A stretch of 22,338 bases of DNA from Planctomycetia bacterium (GTDB lineage: Bacteria > Planctomycetota > Phycisphaerae > Phycisphaerales > SM1A02): NCBI GenBank assembly GCA_005799475.1, contig SYGQ01000004.1:1-22338 (forward strand). The letters are read 5' to 3'. Below the pieces are notes generated by a model, which saw only the letters and a program-made list of their open reading frames with translations, did not search any database and was not told the DNA's origin. Position numbers and translations under genes: made by a program. Below, in pieces: positions 1-6,479 of this stretch (position 1 is the first letter of the stretch; every line of letters begins with the position of its first letter).

Positions 1-526
1 AGAGCGGGTCGTGGCTCGTGCGCGAGAGGAGCACGCCGCCGACGCCGAAGGCCGCAGCCGCGCGGAAGATCGAGCCCACATTGTCCATGTTGTTGAGGCC
101 GTCGAGTGCGAGGAGGAGTTGGGCGTTCACGAACGGCGCCGACAGTGGTGCACGCGAGTCGAGTCTGGCGCGCAGGCCCATGGCCAGCACGCCGCGATGC
201 ACATGGACGCCGGCAGTTGTCTCCATGATCGCCTCGGTGGCGACCAGAAGCGGCGTGGTCGGCGACGCGCTGGCGGCGATCAACGCCGCGACGCGATCGA
301 CCATGCGCTCGGATGCGAGCACGCTGCGGGCGAGTCCCGGTTGCGCGAGCATGCGCTCGACGATGTGAATCGTCTCGCCGACGAACAGTCCCTCAGCGCG
401 GCGCGCGTCCGAGAGGTCCCGTTCGCGCAGGTTGCGGTAGTCATCGAGCCGCGCGTCGCCGGCGTCGCGGATGATCGCCGCGTCCGCAGGCGGCGCGCTA
501 CTTGGTGAACTCGCTTGGGTGTTCAA
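1..526 (-). CDS. SpoU/TrmH-family RNA 2'-O-methyltransferase, 3' end beyond the window
   Basis: This gene runs off the left edge; about 175 residues are visible. The N-terminal part has the usual substrate-binding domain pattern (ARLDDYRNLRERDL, then EGLFVGETIHIVERML). It is followed by the first SpoU signature, DGLNNMDNVGSIFRAAAAFG, with the conserved N..N.GSI.R..AAFG residues of the SAM-binding trefoil-knot fold. The later knot motifs lie outside the window. Family members methylate ribose 2'-OH groups in rRNA or tRNA; the target cannot be told from this fragment. No ATG or GTG lies before the conserved N-terminus. The only usual start I see is TTG at 526, just after an in-frame TGA, so the gene would overlap the end of the E2 gene by 29 nt. 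No clear ribosome-binding site precedes it. The family call is firm; the start is tentative. Confidence 0.82.
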   Translation of the reverse strand, partial: MNTQASSPSSAPPADAAIIRDAGDARLDDYRNLRERDLSDARRAEGLFVGETIHIVERMLAQPGLARSVLASERMVDRVAALIAASASPTTPLLVATEAIMETTAGVHVHRGVLAMGLRARLDSRAPLSAPFVNAQLLLALDGLNNMDNVGSIFRAAAAFGVGGVLLSRTSHDPL

Positions 527-1850
527 GGAGGCGGATCACTTCAGAGAGGAACCGCACGGCCTCGGCGCCATCGACGACGCGGTGGTCGCAGGAGATGGAG
601 AGCGGGAGCACGAGGCCCGCATAGAACTTGCCGTCCTTGACGAGGACCCGTTCGCGCGAGCGGCCCGCGGCGAGGATGGCGACCTCGGGGTAGTTGATGA
701 TCGGCGTGGCGAACATGCCGCCATACGAGCCGACATTCGAGATGGTGAAGGTGCCGCCGAGCGATTCTTCGCGCGTGATCGAGCGGTCCTTGCACTTAGC
801 CGCAAGCGACTTGATCGCGATGCCAAGTTCCATGGGCGACTTGCGATCGGCGTCACGAATCACCGGCACCATGAGGCCGCTGGGCGTATCGACGGCGACG
901 CCGAGATTGATGACGCCCTTGATAAGGACCTCGCTCGCGGCATCGTCGACATTGGCGTTGAGGTTGGGAAACGAGCGCAGTGCGCGGCAGACCGCGAGCA
1001 TCACGAACGGGAGCGTCGAGAGTTTCTCGCCAATGACGCGCGAGTACTCGCGGCGCTTGGCGTCGAGCGCGGTGATGTCGGCTTCATCGACGGCGGTGAA
1101 GTGGACGGCGGTCTGCACGCTGCGCGCGAGCGCCTCGGCGATCTTGCGGCGCACGCCGCGGAAGGGGATGCGCTGGGAGACGCCGTCCTTGTCCACCGAC
1201 GGAAGCGGCGTGGGCAGCGGTGCCGCGCGCGCGCTCATGCCGGTGGCGGCGAGCGTGGAGCCCGCGGCCGACTCGGCAAAGGACGCCACATCGGTGGCGG
1301 TCACGCGACCGCCGCGACCAGTGCCGTCGACGCGATTGATGTCGATGGCGAGGTCCTTGGCGATGCGCCTGACAGCCGGCGTGGCGAGCGACTTGCCTGG
1401 CGTCGCACCTGAAGTGTGCTCATCGGCGCGTCGCGCGAAGCGACCCGAGACATCGAGAGTGCCCGACATGCTGCCGACGACGGTGCCTTGGTCTTCGCCT
1501 GCGCCGGAGGCGGCTTGCGCGGAAACGCACGCGGGTTTCGCGGGGGCGGTCGTGGCGTTGGCGGTCGCTGCTGCAGGCGCCTTCGCACCCTGTGGTGCGT
1601 AGCGAACCAGCGCTGCACCCACCTTGATGATGTCGCCGTCCTTGCCGCAGAGCTCGCTGATCGTGCCCGCCCACGGGCTCGGGACCTCGACGAGCGCCTT
1701 GTCGGTCTGCATTTCGGCGATGGGTTGCGACTCCTTGACGGCGTCGCCGGATTTCACGAGCCAGCGAATGAGCTCAGCTTCGACGAGTCCCTCGCCGAGA
1801 TCGGGAAGGAGGAAGTGGCTCTTGTCCGCAGGTTGCTTGAGTCCGGCCAT
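498..1850 (-). CDS. bkdB: Branched-chain 2-oxoacid dehydrogenase E2 (dihydrolipoyl acyltransferase)
   Basis: 450 residues. E2 is the core of the 2-oxoacid dehydrogenase complex and passes the acyl group from E1 via lipoate to CoA. Domains in order: one lipoyl domain (about 10-87) with the lipoyl lysine K51 in EMQTDKALVEVPSPWAG; an Ala/Thr/Pro-rich linker; a peripheral-subunit-binding domain (about 155-191, ATPAVRRIAKDL to GRVTATDV); a second linker; and the catalytic domain (about 226-450) ending in DHRVVDGAEAVRFL, with active-site H423 and D427. Length and domain order match bkdB/pdhC. The ATG at 1850 sits just before the lipoyl domain; the frame stays open upstream, but that part would overlap E1beta. 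The gene follows E1alpha and E1beta. I call it branched-chain rather than pyruvate specific because of those partners and the leucine dehydrogenase upstream; pyruvate remains possible. Confidence 0.93.
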   Translation of the reverse strand: MAGLKQPADKSHFLLPDLGEGLVEAELIRWLVKSGDAVKESQPIAEMQTDKALVEVPSPWAGTISELCGKDGDIIKVGAALVRYAPQGAKAPAAATANATTAPAKPACVSAQAASGAGEDQGTVVGSMSGTLDVSGRFARRADEHTSGATPGKSLATPAVRRIAKDLAIDINRVDGTGRGGRVTATDVASFAESAAGSTLAATGMSARAAPLPTPLPSVDKDGVSQRIPFRGVRRKIAEALARSVQTAVHFTAVDEADITALDAKRREYSRVIGEKLSTLPFVMLAVCRALRSFPNLNANVDDAASEVLIKGVINLGVAVDTPSGLMVPVIRDADRKSPMELGIAIKSLAAKCKDRSITREESLGGTFTISNVGSYGGMFATPIINYPEVAILAAGRSRERVLVKDGKFYAGLVLPLSISCDHRVVDGAEAVRFLSEVIRLLEHPSEFTK

Positions 1851-1859
1851 GGGGAGAGG

Positions 1860-1865
1860 ATAATC
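1860..1865 (-). promoter_or_regulatory. Weak candidate -10 box upstream of E2
   Basis: Reading the minus strand, GATTAT lies 9 nt before the E2 start codon and just downstream of the long inverted repeat. It matches TATAAT at four of six positions, including the key second A and final T. I see no -35 element. It could give E2 a transcript of its own if the hairpin reduces read-through from E1beta, but the match alone is weak. Confidence 0.2.
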
Positions 1866-1878
1866 GCCCTTTGCCCCG

Positions 1879-1926
1879 GGTTGCGGGCAGATTGTGCTTC
1901 CTAGAGCGCACAATCTGCCCGCAACC
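1879..1926. repeat. Perfect 19-bp inverted repeat (hairpin) between E1beta and E2
   Basis: The left arm GGTTGCGGGCAGATTGTGC (1879-1897) is exactly complementary to the right arm at 1908-1926, with a 10-nt loop. It lies in the 97-nt gap between the E1beta stop and the E2 start. The stem ends in GC-rich sequence without a T-run on either strand, so it is not a classic intrinsic terminator. In mRNA it would be a very stable hairpin that could stall or protect the transcript, or set E2 output relative to E1. A small palindromic repeat element (REP-like) is the alternative; one copy in this window cannot decide. Confidence 0.9.
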
Positions 1927-1948
1927 GCGTGGGGGCTGGCGATCGGCG

Positions 1949-2917
1949 TCAGTAGGTCGCAGCGTCCTCGATCGCCAGCGCGATGCGCGCGGCGTCGGGC
2001 ATGTAGTTGAGCTCGAGCTTGTAGTAGGGCATGATCGTGTCGAAGCCCGTCACGCGCTGGACCGGCGCCTCCAGATGCAGGAAGCATCGCTCCATCACCT
2101 GCGCGGCGACCTCGGCGCCCATCCCGGCCGTCAGCGGCGCCTCGTGCACGACGCCGCAGCGGCCGGTCTTCTTCACGCTGGCCTCGATCGTGTCGAGGTC
2201 GAGCGGATAGATCGTGCGCAGGTCGATGAGCTCGATGCTGCGCGAAGACTTCTCCAGGGCCTGCATGCACTGGATCACGCTCGCCCCCCAGCTGATGACG
2301 GTCAGGTCGCCGCCCTCACAGACGACGCGCGCCTTGCCGATCGGGATCGTGTATTCGTCCTCGGGGACTTCCTCCCGCACGGCGCGGTACACGCGCTTGG
2401 GCTCGAAGAAGATGACGGGGTCTGGATCGCGGATCGCGCTGATGAGCAGCCCCTTTGCGTCATAGGGCGAACTCGGCATCACGACCTTGATCCCGGGTTG
2501 GTGGGAGTAGATCGCCTCGGGCGAGTCGCTGTGGAGTTCCGGCGCGTGGATGCCGCCGCCGACGGGCACGCGGATCGTCAGCGGCACGGTGAATGCGCCG
2601 CGCGTGCGTGTGCGCATGCGCGCGGCGTGGCTGCAGATCTGGTCGTACGCGGGCCCGAGGAATCCCTCGAACTGGATCTCGGGCACCGGGCGCAGTCCGC
2701 CCATCGCCAGCCCGATCGAGGTGCCGATGATGCCGCTCTCGGCGAGCGGCGTGTCGACCACGCGCTTCTCGCCGAAGCGCTTCTGGAGTCCCTCGGTGAC
2801 GCGGAAGACGCCACCGTTGGTGCCAACATCCTCGCCGAGCACGATGACGCGATCGTCGCGCTCCATCTCTTGGATGAGCGCGAGGTTGATCGCCTGCACA
2901 AGGTTCAGGTTGGCCAT
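1949..2917 (-). CDS. bkdA2: Branched-chain 2-oxoacid dehydrogenase E1 beta subunit
   Basis: 322 residues, the usual E1beta length. The subunit pairs with E1alpha to form the thiamine-diphosphate decarboxylase that acts on branched-chain 2-oxoacids. Visible features: LGEDVGTNGGVFRVTEGL near the N-terminus; VVDTPLAESGIIG with E60, the glutamate that contacts the ThDP pyrimidine; HSDSPEA (H129) at the active-site loop; then PGIKVVMPSSPYDAKGLL. IFFEPKRVYR, VVHEAPLTAGMGAEV and CFLHLEAPVQRVTGFDT resemble the branched-chain E1beta more than pyruvate E1beta (family knowledge). The ATG at 2917 follows the E1alpha stop by one base (TGACATG), so translation is probably coupled. A 97-nt gap with a strong inverted repeat separates it from E2. 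Confidence 0.93.
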   Translation of the reverse strand: MANLNLVQAINLALIQEMERDDRVIVLGEDVGTNGGVFRVTEGLQKRFGEKRVVDTPLAESGIIGTSIGLAMGGLRPVPEIQFEGFLGPAYDQICSHAARMRTRTRGAFTVPLTIRVPVGGGIHAPELHSDSPEAIYSHQPGIKVVMPSSPYDAKGLLISAIRDPDPVIFFEPKRVYRAVREEVPEDEYTIPIGKARVVCEGGDLTVISWGASVIQCMQALEKSSRSIELIDLRTIYPLDLDTIEASVKKTGRCGVVHEAPLTAGMGAEVAAQVMERCFLHLEAPVQRVTGFDTIMPYYKLELNYMPDAARIALAIEDAATY

Positions 2918-2918
2918 G

Positions 2919-4025
2919 TCAGTGTCCTGTGGTCCGTACGCCGTGTTCGGAGGCGAGCGAGTGCGTCTGCATCGTGTCGCGCTGGTGCGCGAGTTGTGCG
3001 GGAAGTTCTGCGTACATCGAGTTGAAGAGGTCGGCGGCCGCCGGCGATGCAATCTCCTCAGCACGAACGACGGCGGCATCGACATCGATCTTGACTCGCG
3101 CCTGCATCGCCTCTTCCTTCGAGGAGTCCCAGAGTTTCTTCTGCTCGAGATGCTTGCGCGTGCGGATGAGTGGATCGCGCTCCTTCCAAATGTCGACCTC
3201 GGCCTGATCGCGGTAGCGACGCGCATCGTCGGCGGTGGTGTGGTCACCGAGGCGGTAGGTCACCATCTCGATGAAGGATGGCTTGCACTCCTGGCGGGCG
3301 CGCTGCGCCGCCCACTTGACCGCGTACACGCACGCGAAGAGGTCGTTGCCGTCGACCTGAAGGCACGGCATGCCGTAGGCAACGCCGCGCTGGGCCACGG
3401 TCGGTGCGCTGCACTCGATGCGTCCTGGGGTGGAGATCGCCCAGAAATTGTTCTGGCAGCAGAAGACGACGGGGAGGTCAAGGTTGGCCGCGAAGTTCGC
3501 CGCCTCGTGGAAGTCGCCTTCGCTGGTGGCGCCGTCACCGAAGAATGTGCACGCGATCCGCGACTCGCCTCGATACTTGGACGCCCATGCGAGACCGGCG
3601 GCGTGCAGCATCTGCGTGCCGATTGGCACGGCGATCGGCGTGGCGAAGTGCGCCCTCGGCATCGCGTTGCCGCGCTCGTCGCCCATCCAGTGGAGGAGGA
3701 TCGACTCCATCGGCACGCCGCGCCAGAAAAGGCCGCAGTTTTCGCGGTAACAGGTGACGAGCCAGTCTTCTTTGTCGAGGATGAACGCGGCACCGAGGCT
3801 GCCAGCCTCTTGCCCCATGTTCTGCGGGTAGGTGCCCATCCGGCCGGATCGCTGCAGTTTGAACGCGACCTCGTCGAGGTAACGGCACGATGACATCGCT
3901 TCGTAGAGGCGAACAAGGTCCGCGTCGCCGATGAGGCCATCGCCGAGCTTGGCGTCGTAGTTGCCGTGCTCGTCAAGGATGCTGACGCGCTCGATCTCGA
4001 CCTTGTGAACGACATTTCTGGGCAT
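2919..4025 (-). CDS. bkdA1: Branched-chain 2-oxoacid dehydrogenase E1 alpha subunit
   Basis: 368 residues. With E1beta it binds ThDP and Mg2+ and decarboxylates the 2-oxoacids made by leucine dehydrogenase. The ThDP/Mg motif is clear: GDGATSEGDFHEAANFAA from residue 163, ending in CCQNN at 189-193. Upstream are the conserved GRMGTYPQNMGQEA (61-74) and CYREN (92-96) around the active site. MVTYRLGDHTTADDARRYR corresponds to the loop that is phosphorylated in mitochondrial enzymes; its conserved HxTxDD core is kept. The start ATG at 4025 has no Shine-Dalgarno site but does have a TACACT hexamer 7 nt before it, suggesting a leaderless mRNA. There are 61 nt between the upstream GGT-like gene and this one. 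Branched-chain specificity is inferred from E1beta and gene context. Confidence 0.93.
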   Translation of the reverse strand: MPRNVVHKVEIERVSILDEHGNYDAKLGDGLIGDADLVRLYEAMSSCRYLDEVAFKLQRSGRMGTYPQNMGQEAGSLGAAFILDKEDWLVTCYRENCGLFWRGVPMESILLHWMGDERGNAMPRAHFATPIAVPIGTQMLHAAGLAWASKYRGESRIACTFFGDGATSEGDFHEAANFAANLDLPVVFCCQNNFWAISTPGRIECSAPTVAQRGVAYGMPCLQVDGNDLFACVYAVKWAAQRARQECKPSFIEMVTYRLGDHTTADDARRYRDQAEVDIWKERDPLIRTRKHLEQKKLWDSSKEEAMQARVKIDVDAAVVRAEEIASPAAADLFNSMYAELPAQLAHQRDTMQTHSLASEHGVRTTGH

Positions 4026-4032
4026 TCAAAAA

Positions 4033-4038
4033 AGTGTA
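4033..4038 (-). promoter_or_regulatory. Candidate -10 box for E1alpha, leaderless arrangement
   Basis: On the minus strand TACACT ends exactly 7 nt before the ATG of E1alpha, which would place the transcription start at or beside the A of ATG. No -35 element is evident at 16-18 nt. The lack of a Shine-Dalgarno site before this ATG supports a leaderless transcript. It would let the E1/E2 part of the cluster be transcribed separately from the upstream genes. Confidence 0.4.
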
Positions 4039-4086
4039 GCGGGGGCGGCTGTCATCGCGCAGGGGCGCACGCGGCGCAGCGGTGCG

Positions 4087-5712
4087 CTAGCGCGCGGCGA
4101 CGAGGCCGTCGGCGCGGAGGTCACTCGCGCCCATCCAACCGTGGGGCATCTTCAGAATGGCCTGCCCCCGGCCGAAGGCCACTGAGCGCGAGTCGGCGGT
4201 CGTGATCGCGTGGCCTCGTCGTGTGAGTTCGGCGACCGTCGTGTCGCTGAATCCCGGCTCCATCTGCACCTTCAGCCCTTCCGTCCACTGCCAGCGCGGC
4301 GCGTCAAGCGCGGCCTGCGGATTCTGGTGCGCGTCGATGAGCCGAGTCACGACCTGCACATGACCCTGAGGCTGCATGAAGCCACCCATCACACCGAATG
4401 TCATTCCCGGAAGATCTTCGCCCGCGCCGCCGATGCGCGTGAGCATTCCCGGGATGATCGTGTGGTAGGGGCGCTTGCCCGGGCCAGCTTCGTTGGGATG
4501 ACCGCCTTCGAGCGTGAAGCACGCACCGCGGTTCTGCAGCGCGATGCCGGTTCCGGGTACGACGATGCCGCTGCCCCAGCCGGTGTAGTTGGATTGAATG
4601 AGCGAAACCATCATGCCGTGCGCATCGGCAGCGCAGAGGTAGACGGTGCCACCGGGCTTTGGGATCCCCGCGCCGAAGTCCTGTGCACGCTGTGTGTCGA
4701 TGCGCGCTGCGAGTTGCGCGAGCGCGGGTTCCGCGAGCAACGACTCGACGCGTTCGCGCATGTGCGACGGATCTGCGACGCAGGCATGCGTCCGCGCGAA
4801 GGCGAGTTTGATGGCCTCGATGGCGAGGTGGAGTGCGTCGGGGCAGTCTGGCGACAGCGAGGCAAGGTCGCGTTCACGAAGGATCCCGAGCCCGATGAGC
4901 GCGGCGATGCCCTGACCGTTGGGTGGAATCTCGTGCAGACGCGCGCCGTGGTAGTCGACATGAATCGGCGTGACCCACTCCGACGCGTGTTCGCGGAGGT
5001 CGGATTCGGCGAAGAGACCGCCGGTGGCCTTCGAGTGGGAGTGCATCGTGCGCGCGAGTTCGCCCTCGTAAAAGTCGCGGCCCTTCGATGCGGCGATCCG
5101 CTCCAGCGTTCGCGCGTGATCGGGCAGTCGCACGAGTTCGCCCGCTGCGGGTGCGCGATTGCCGACAAGGAACGCGGCGCGCCAGCTCTCGGCATGATCG
5201 TGACCCGCAGACAATGCCGGCGCGGCCTTCGCCCAGAGCGCGGCCGTCAGTGGCGCGAGCAAGTAGCCGTCGCGCGCGTACGCGATTGCGGGTGCGAGGA
5301 CATCGGCAAAGGGAAGCTTCCCGAAGCGCGCGTGCAGCGCGGCCCACGCATCGACTTGACCGGGCACCGTGACGGGCAACCAGCCGCGCGTTGGATAGGT
5401 TCGACCCTTGATCATCTCGCGTCGGAACGCTGCGGGTGATCGGCCGGATCCATTGAGACCGACGACGCGCGACCCGTCCCACACGAGCGCGAACGCATCG
5501 CCGCCGAGTCCATTCGTCGTAGGTTCGAGCACGGTGAGCGCCGCCGCCGTCGCGATGGCCGCATCGACAGCGGTCCCGCCTCGATCGAGCATGGAGAGTC
5601 CCGCGTGTGCGGCAAGTGGCTGGCTCGTCGCCACCATCGCGGAGCCGAAGACGGGCTGCCGCACGGACGGATAGGGGAGTTCCGACGAGCAGGCGAACGC
5701 GGCGTCGATCAC
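4087..5712 (-). CDS. Gamma-glutamyltransferase-like Ntn hydrolase
   Basis: 541 residues from a GTG start at 5712. The family cleaves itself ahead of a threonine that becomes the N-terminal nucleophile and hydrolyses or transfers gamma-glutamyl groups, as from glutathione. Visible are the N-terminal GGTAVDAAIATAAALTVLEP and NGLGGDAF (46-74), ADPSHMRER (313-321), the predicted processing site GGTVYLCAADAHG with nucleophile T356, GWGSGIVVPGTGIALQNR (378-395), the GPGKRPYHTIIPGML region, and FGVMGGFMQPQGHVQ near the end. T356 is followed by V-Y, not the T-H of E. coli Ggt. No signal peptide is visible, so it looks cytoplasmic, closer to YwrD-type proteins. The GTG lies 4 nt after the upstream stop; the frame is open further upstream but that part overlaps the preceding gene. 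Its link with branched-chain amino-acid breakdown is unclear. Confidence 0.88.
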   Translation of the reverse strand: MIDAAFACSSELPYPSVRQPVFGSAMVATSQPLAAHAGLSMLDRGGTAVDAAIATAAALTVLEPTTNGLGGDAFALVWDGSRVVGLNGSGRSPAAFRREMIKGRTYPTRGWLPVTVPGQVDAWAALHARFGKLPFADVLAPAIAYARDGYLLAPLTAALWAKAAPALSAGHDHAESWRAAFLVGNRAPAAGELVRLPDHARTLERIAASKGRDFYEGELARTMHSHSKATGGLFAESDLREHASEWVTPIHVDYHGARLHEIPPNGQGIAALIGLGILRERDLASLSPDCPDALHLAIEAIKLAFARTHACVADPSHMRERVESLLAEPALAQLAARIDTQRAQDFGAGIPKPGGTVYLCAADAHGMMVSLIQSNYTGWGSGIVVPGTGIALQNRGACFTLEGGHPNEAGPGKRPYHTIIPGMLTRIGGAGEDLPGMTFGVMGGFMQPQGHVQVVTRLIDAHQNPQAALDAPRWQWTEGLKVQMEPGFSDTTVAELTRRGHAITTADSRSVAFGRGQAILKMPHGWMGASDLRADGLVAAR

Positions 5713-5716
5713 GCCG

Positions 5717-6469
5717 TCAGCGTAGGGGATCGGTGCGCGCGTTGTCTTCGTCGGCGAAGCGCACGATGACGCGCGCTCCGTTGATTCCCGCGCCATCGAG
5801 GACGCCACGCAGGAACTGCTCGGCGGCCTGGCGCGCGGCGACGCGCACTTCCGCGAGCGCGGGCGCACTGGTCGCTGTGTGGATGACAGAGTCGCGCACC
5901 ATCCGCCTGGCATCGTCGATGTCGCGGCCGCTTGGAATCAGATGCTCCACCCAGTCGTTGTCGATGCTGACGCGGTACTTGGACGGGTCCGACTGCACTT
6001 CAACGACATCGGCGTTGATCGTCGGCGGCGGCACCGTCACGATGAAGGTGCGTTCGTCGAGAGTGTCAATCGTCCACGCGGGCTCGGCAGGAATCACATA
6101 GAGCGCGCGGTTGCCCTCGACGGCGAGCCGGATGTGCACGGAGCCGATCTCTGGCTTCCAGATCCATAGATTGAGGTTCGTGGCGCGGTCGAGTTCAATC
6201 GTCGTGTCGATCGTCCTCCATCCCACTTGCAGCCCGCCCTTCACGCGCAGTTCGCCCAGAGCCGACTGCAGCGTGGCGGTTGCGGTCGAGCGGACGATCG
6301 CAATGTTCTCCAAGATCCAAGTCTTCAGTGACGCGCACCCACGCGGTGCGAACCAGATCGCCGCCGCGATCACTGCCACGAGCGCCAGAGCGCCGCCACA
6401 CCCACAGCAGGAACAACAACCCCCCCGGCGTCTGCCGGAGGGGCTGGTCGTTGACTGGGCTTCGGCCAC
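5717..6469 (-). CDS. Membrane-anchored protein resembling DUF4230
   Basis: 250 residues from a GTG at 6469. A short Ser/Arg-rich tail is followed by an unusual cysteine cluster CCSCCGCGG (residues 18-26), one transmembrane helix (about 26-41) and a soluble domain. The domain has beta-rich stretches (ALGELRVKGGLQVGWRTID; TFIVTVPPPTI) and a C-terminal amphipathic region rich in Ala and charged residues (DIDDARRMVRDS, ALAEVRVAARQAAEQF). This layout resembles DUF4230 proteins, whose function is unknown; the assignment is from memory of the pattern and is only moderate. It starts 10 nt after the leucine dehydrogenase stop and ends 4 nt before the next gene. A terminator-like hairpin covers codons 9-17, so the real start might lie further in. 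I do not know its function. Confidence 0.7.
   Translation of the reverse strand: MAEAQSTTSPSGRRRGGCCSCCGCGGALALVAVIAAAIWFAPRGCASLKTWILENIAIVRSTATATLQSALGELRVKGGLQVGWRTIDTTIELDRATNLNLWIWKPEIGSVHIRLAVEGNRALYVIPAEPAWTIDTLDERTFIVTVPPPTINADVVEVQSDPSKYRVSIDNDWVEHLIPSGRDIDDARRMVRDSVIHTATSAPALAEVRVAARQAAEQFLRGVLDGAGINGARVIVRFADEDNARTDPLR
6411..6443 (-). terminator. Terminator-like hairpin after leucine dehydrogenase, inside the next gene's start
   Basis: On the minus strand, CCCCTCCGGC, loop AGAC and GCCGGGGGGG form nine pairs with one mismatch, followed directly by TTGTTGTTC. It begins 37 nt after the leucine dehydrogenase stop. The GC-rich stem plus T-rich tail looks like an intrinsic terminator, though the T-run is interrupted by G. 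It overlaps the first codons of the DUF4230-like gene, so it may attenuate read-through or be chance in coding DNA. Confidence 0.4.
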
Positions 6470-6479
6470 TGCGTCTCGC

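Noticed and set aside
471..1412. Long plus-strand reading frames opposite E2 and the other left-block genes (also 1871-3025 and 2550-3893)
   Set aside because: Their products are Arg/Ala/Asp/His-rich without recognisable motifs and lie antisense to well-conserved enzymes; they reflect high GC at third codon positions.
1851..2270. Upstream extension of the E2 reading frame
   Set aside because: The frame is open because of GC bias, but the part beyond 1850 covers the inverted repeat and E1beta codons and has no domain features; the lipoyl domain starts right after the ATG at 1850.
4058..4080. Possible hairpin in the gap before E1alpha (GCGCAC paired with GTGCGC)
   Set aside because: Only six pairs around an 11-nt loop in GC-rich sequence; weak and without a T-run.
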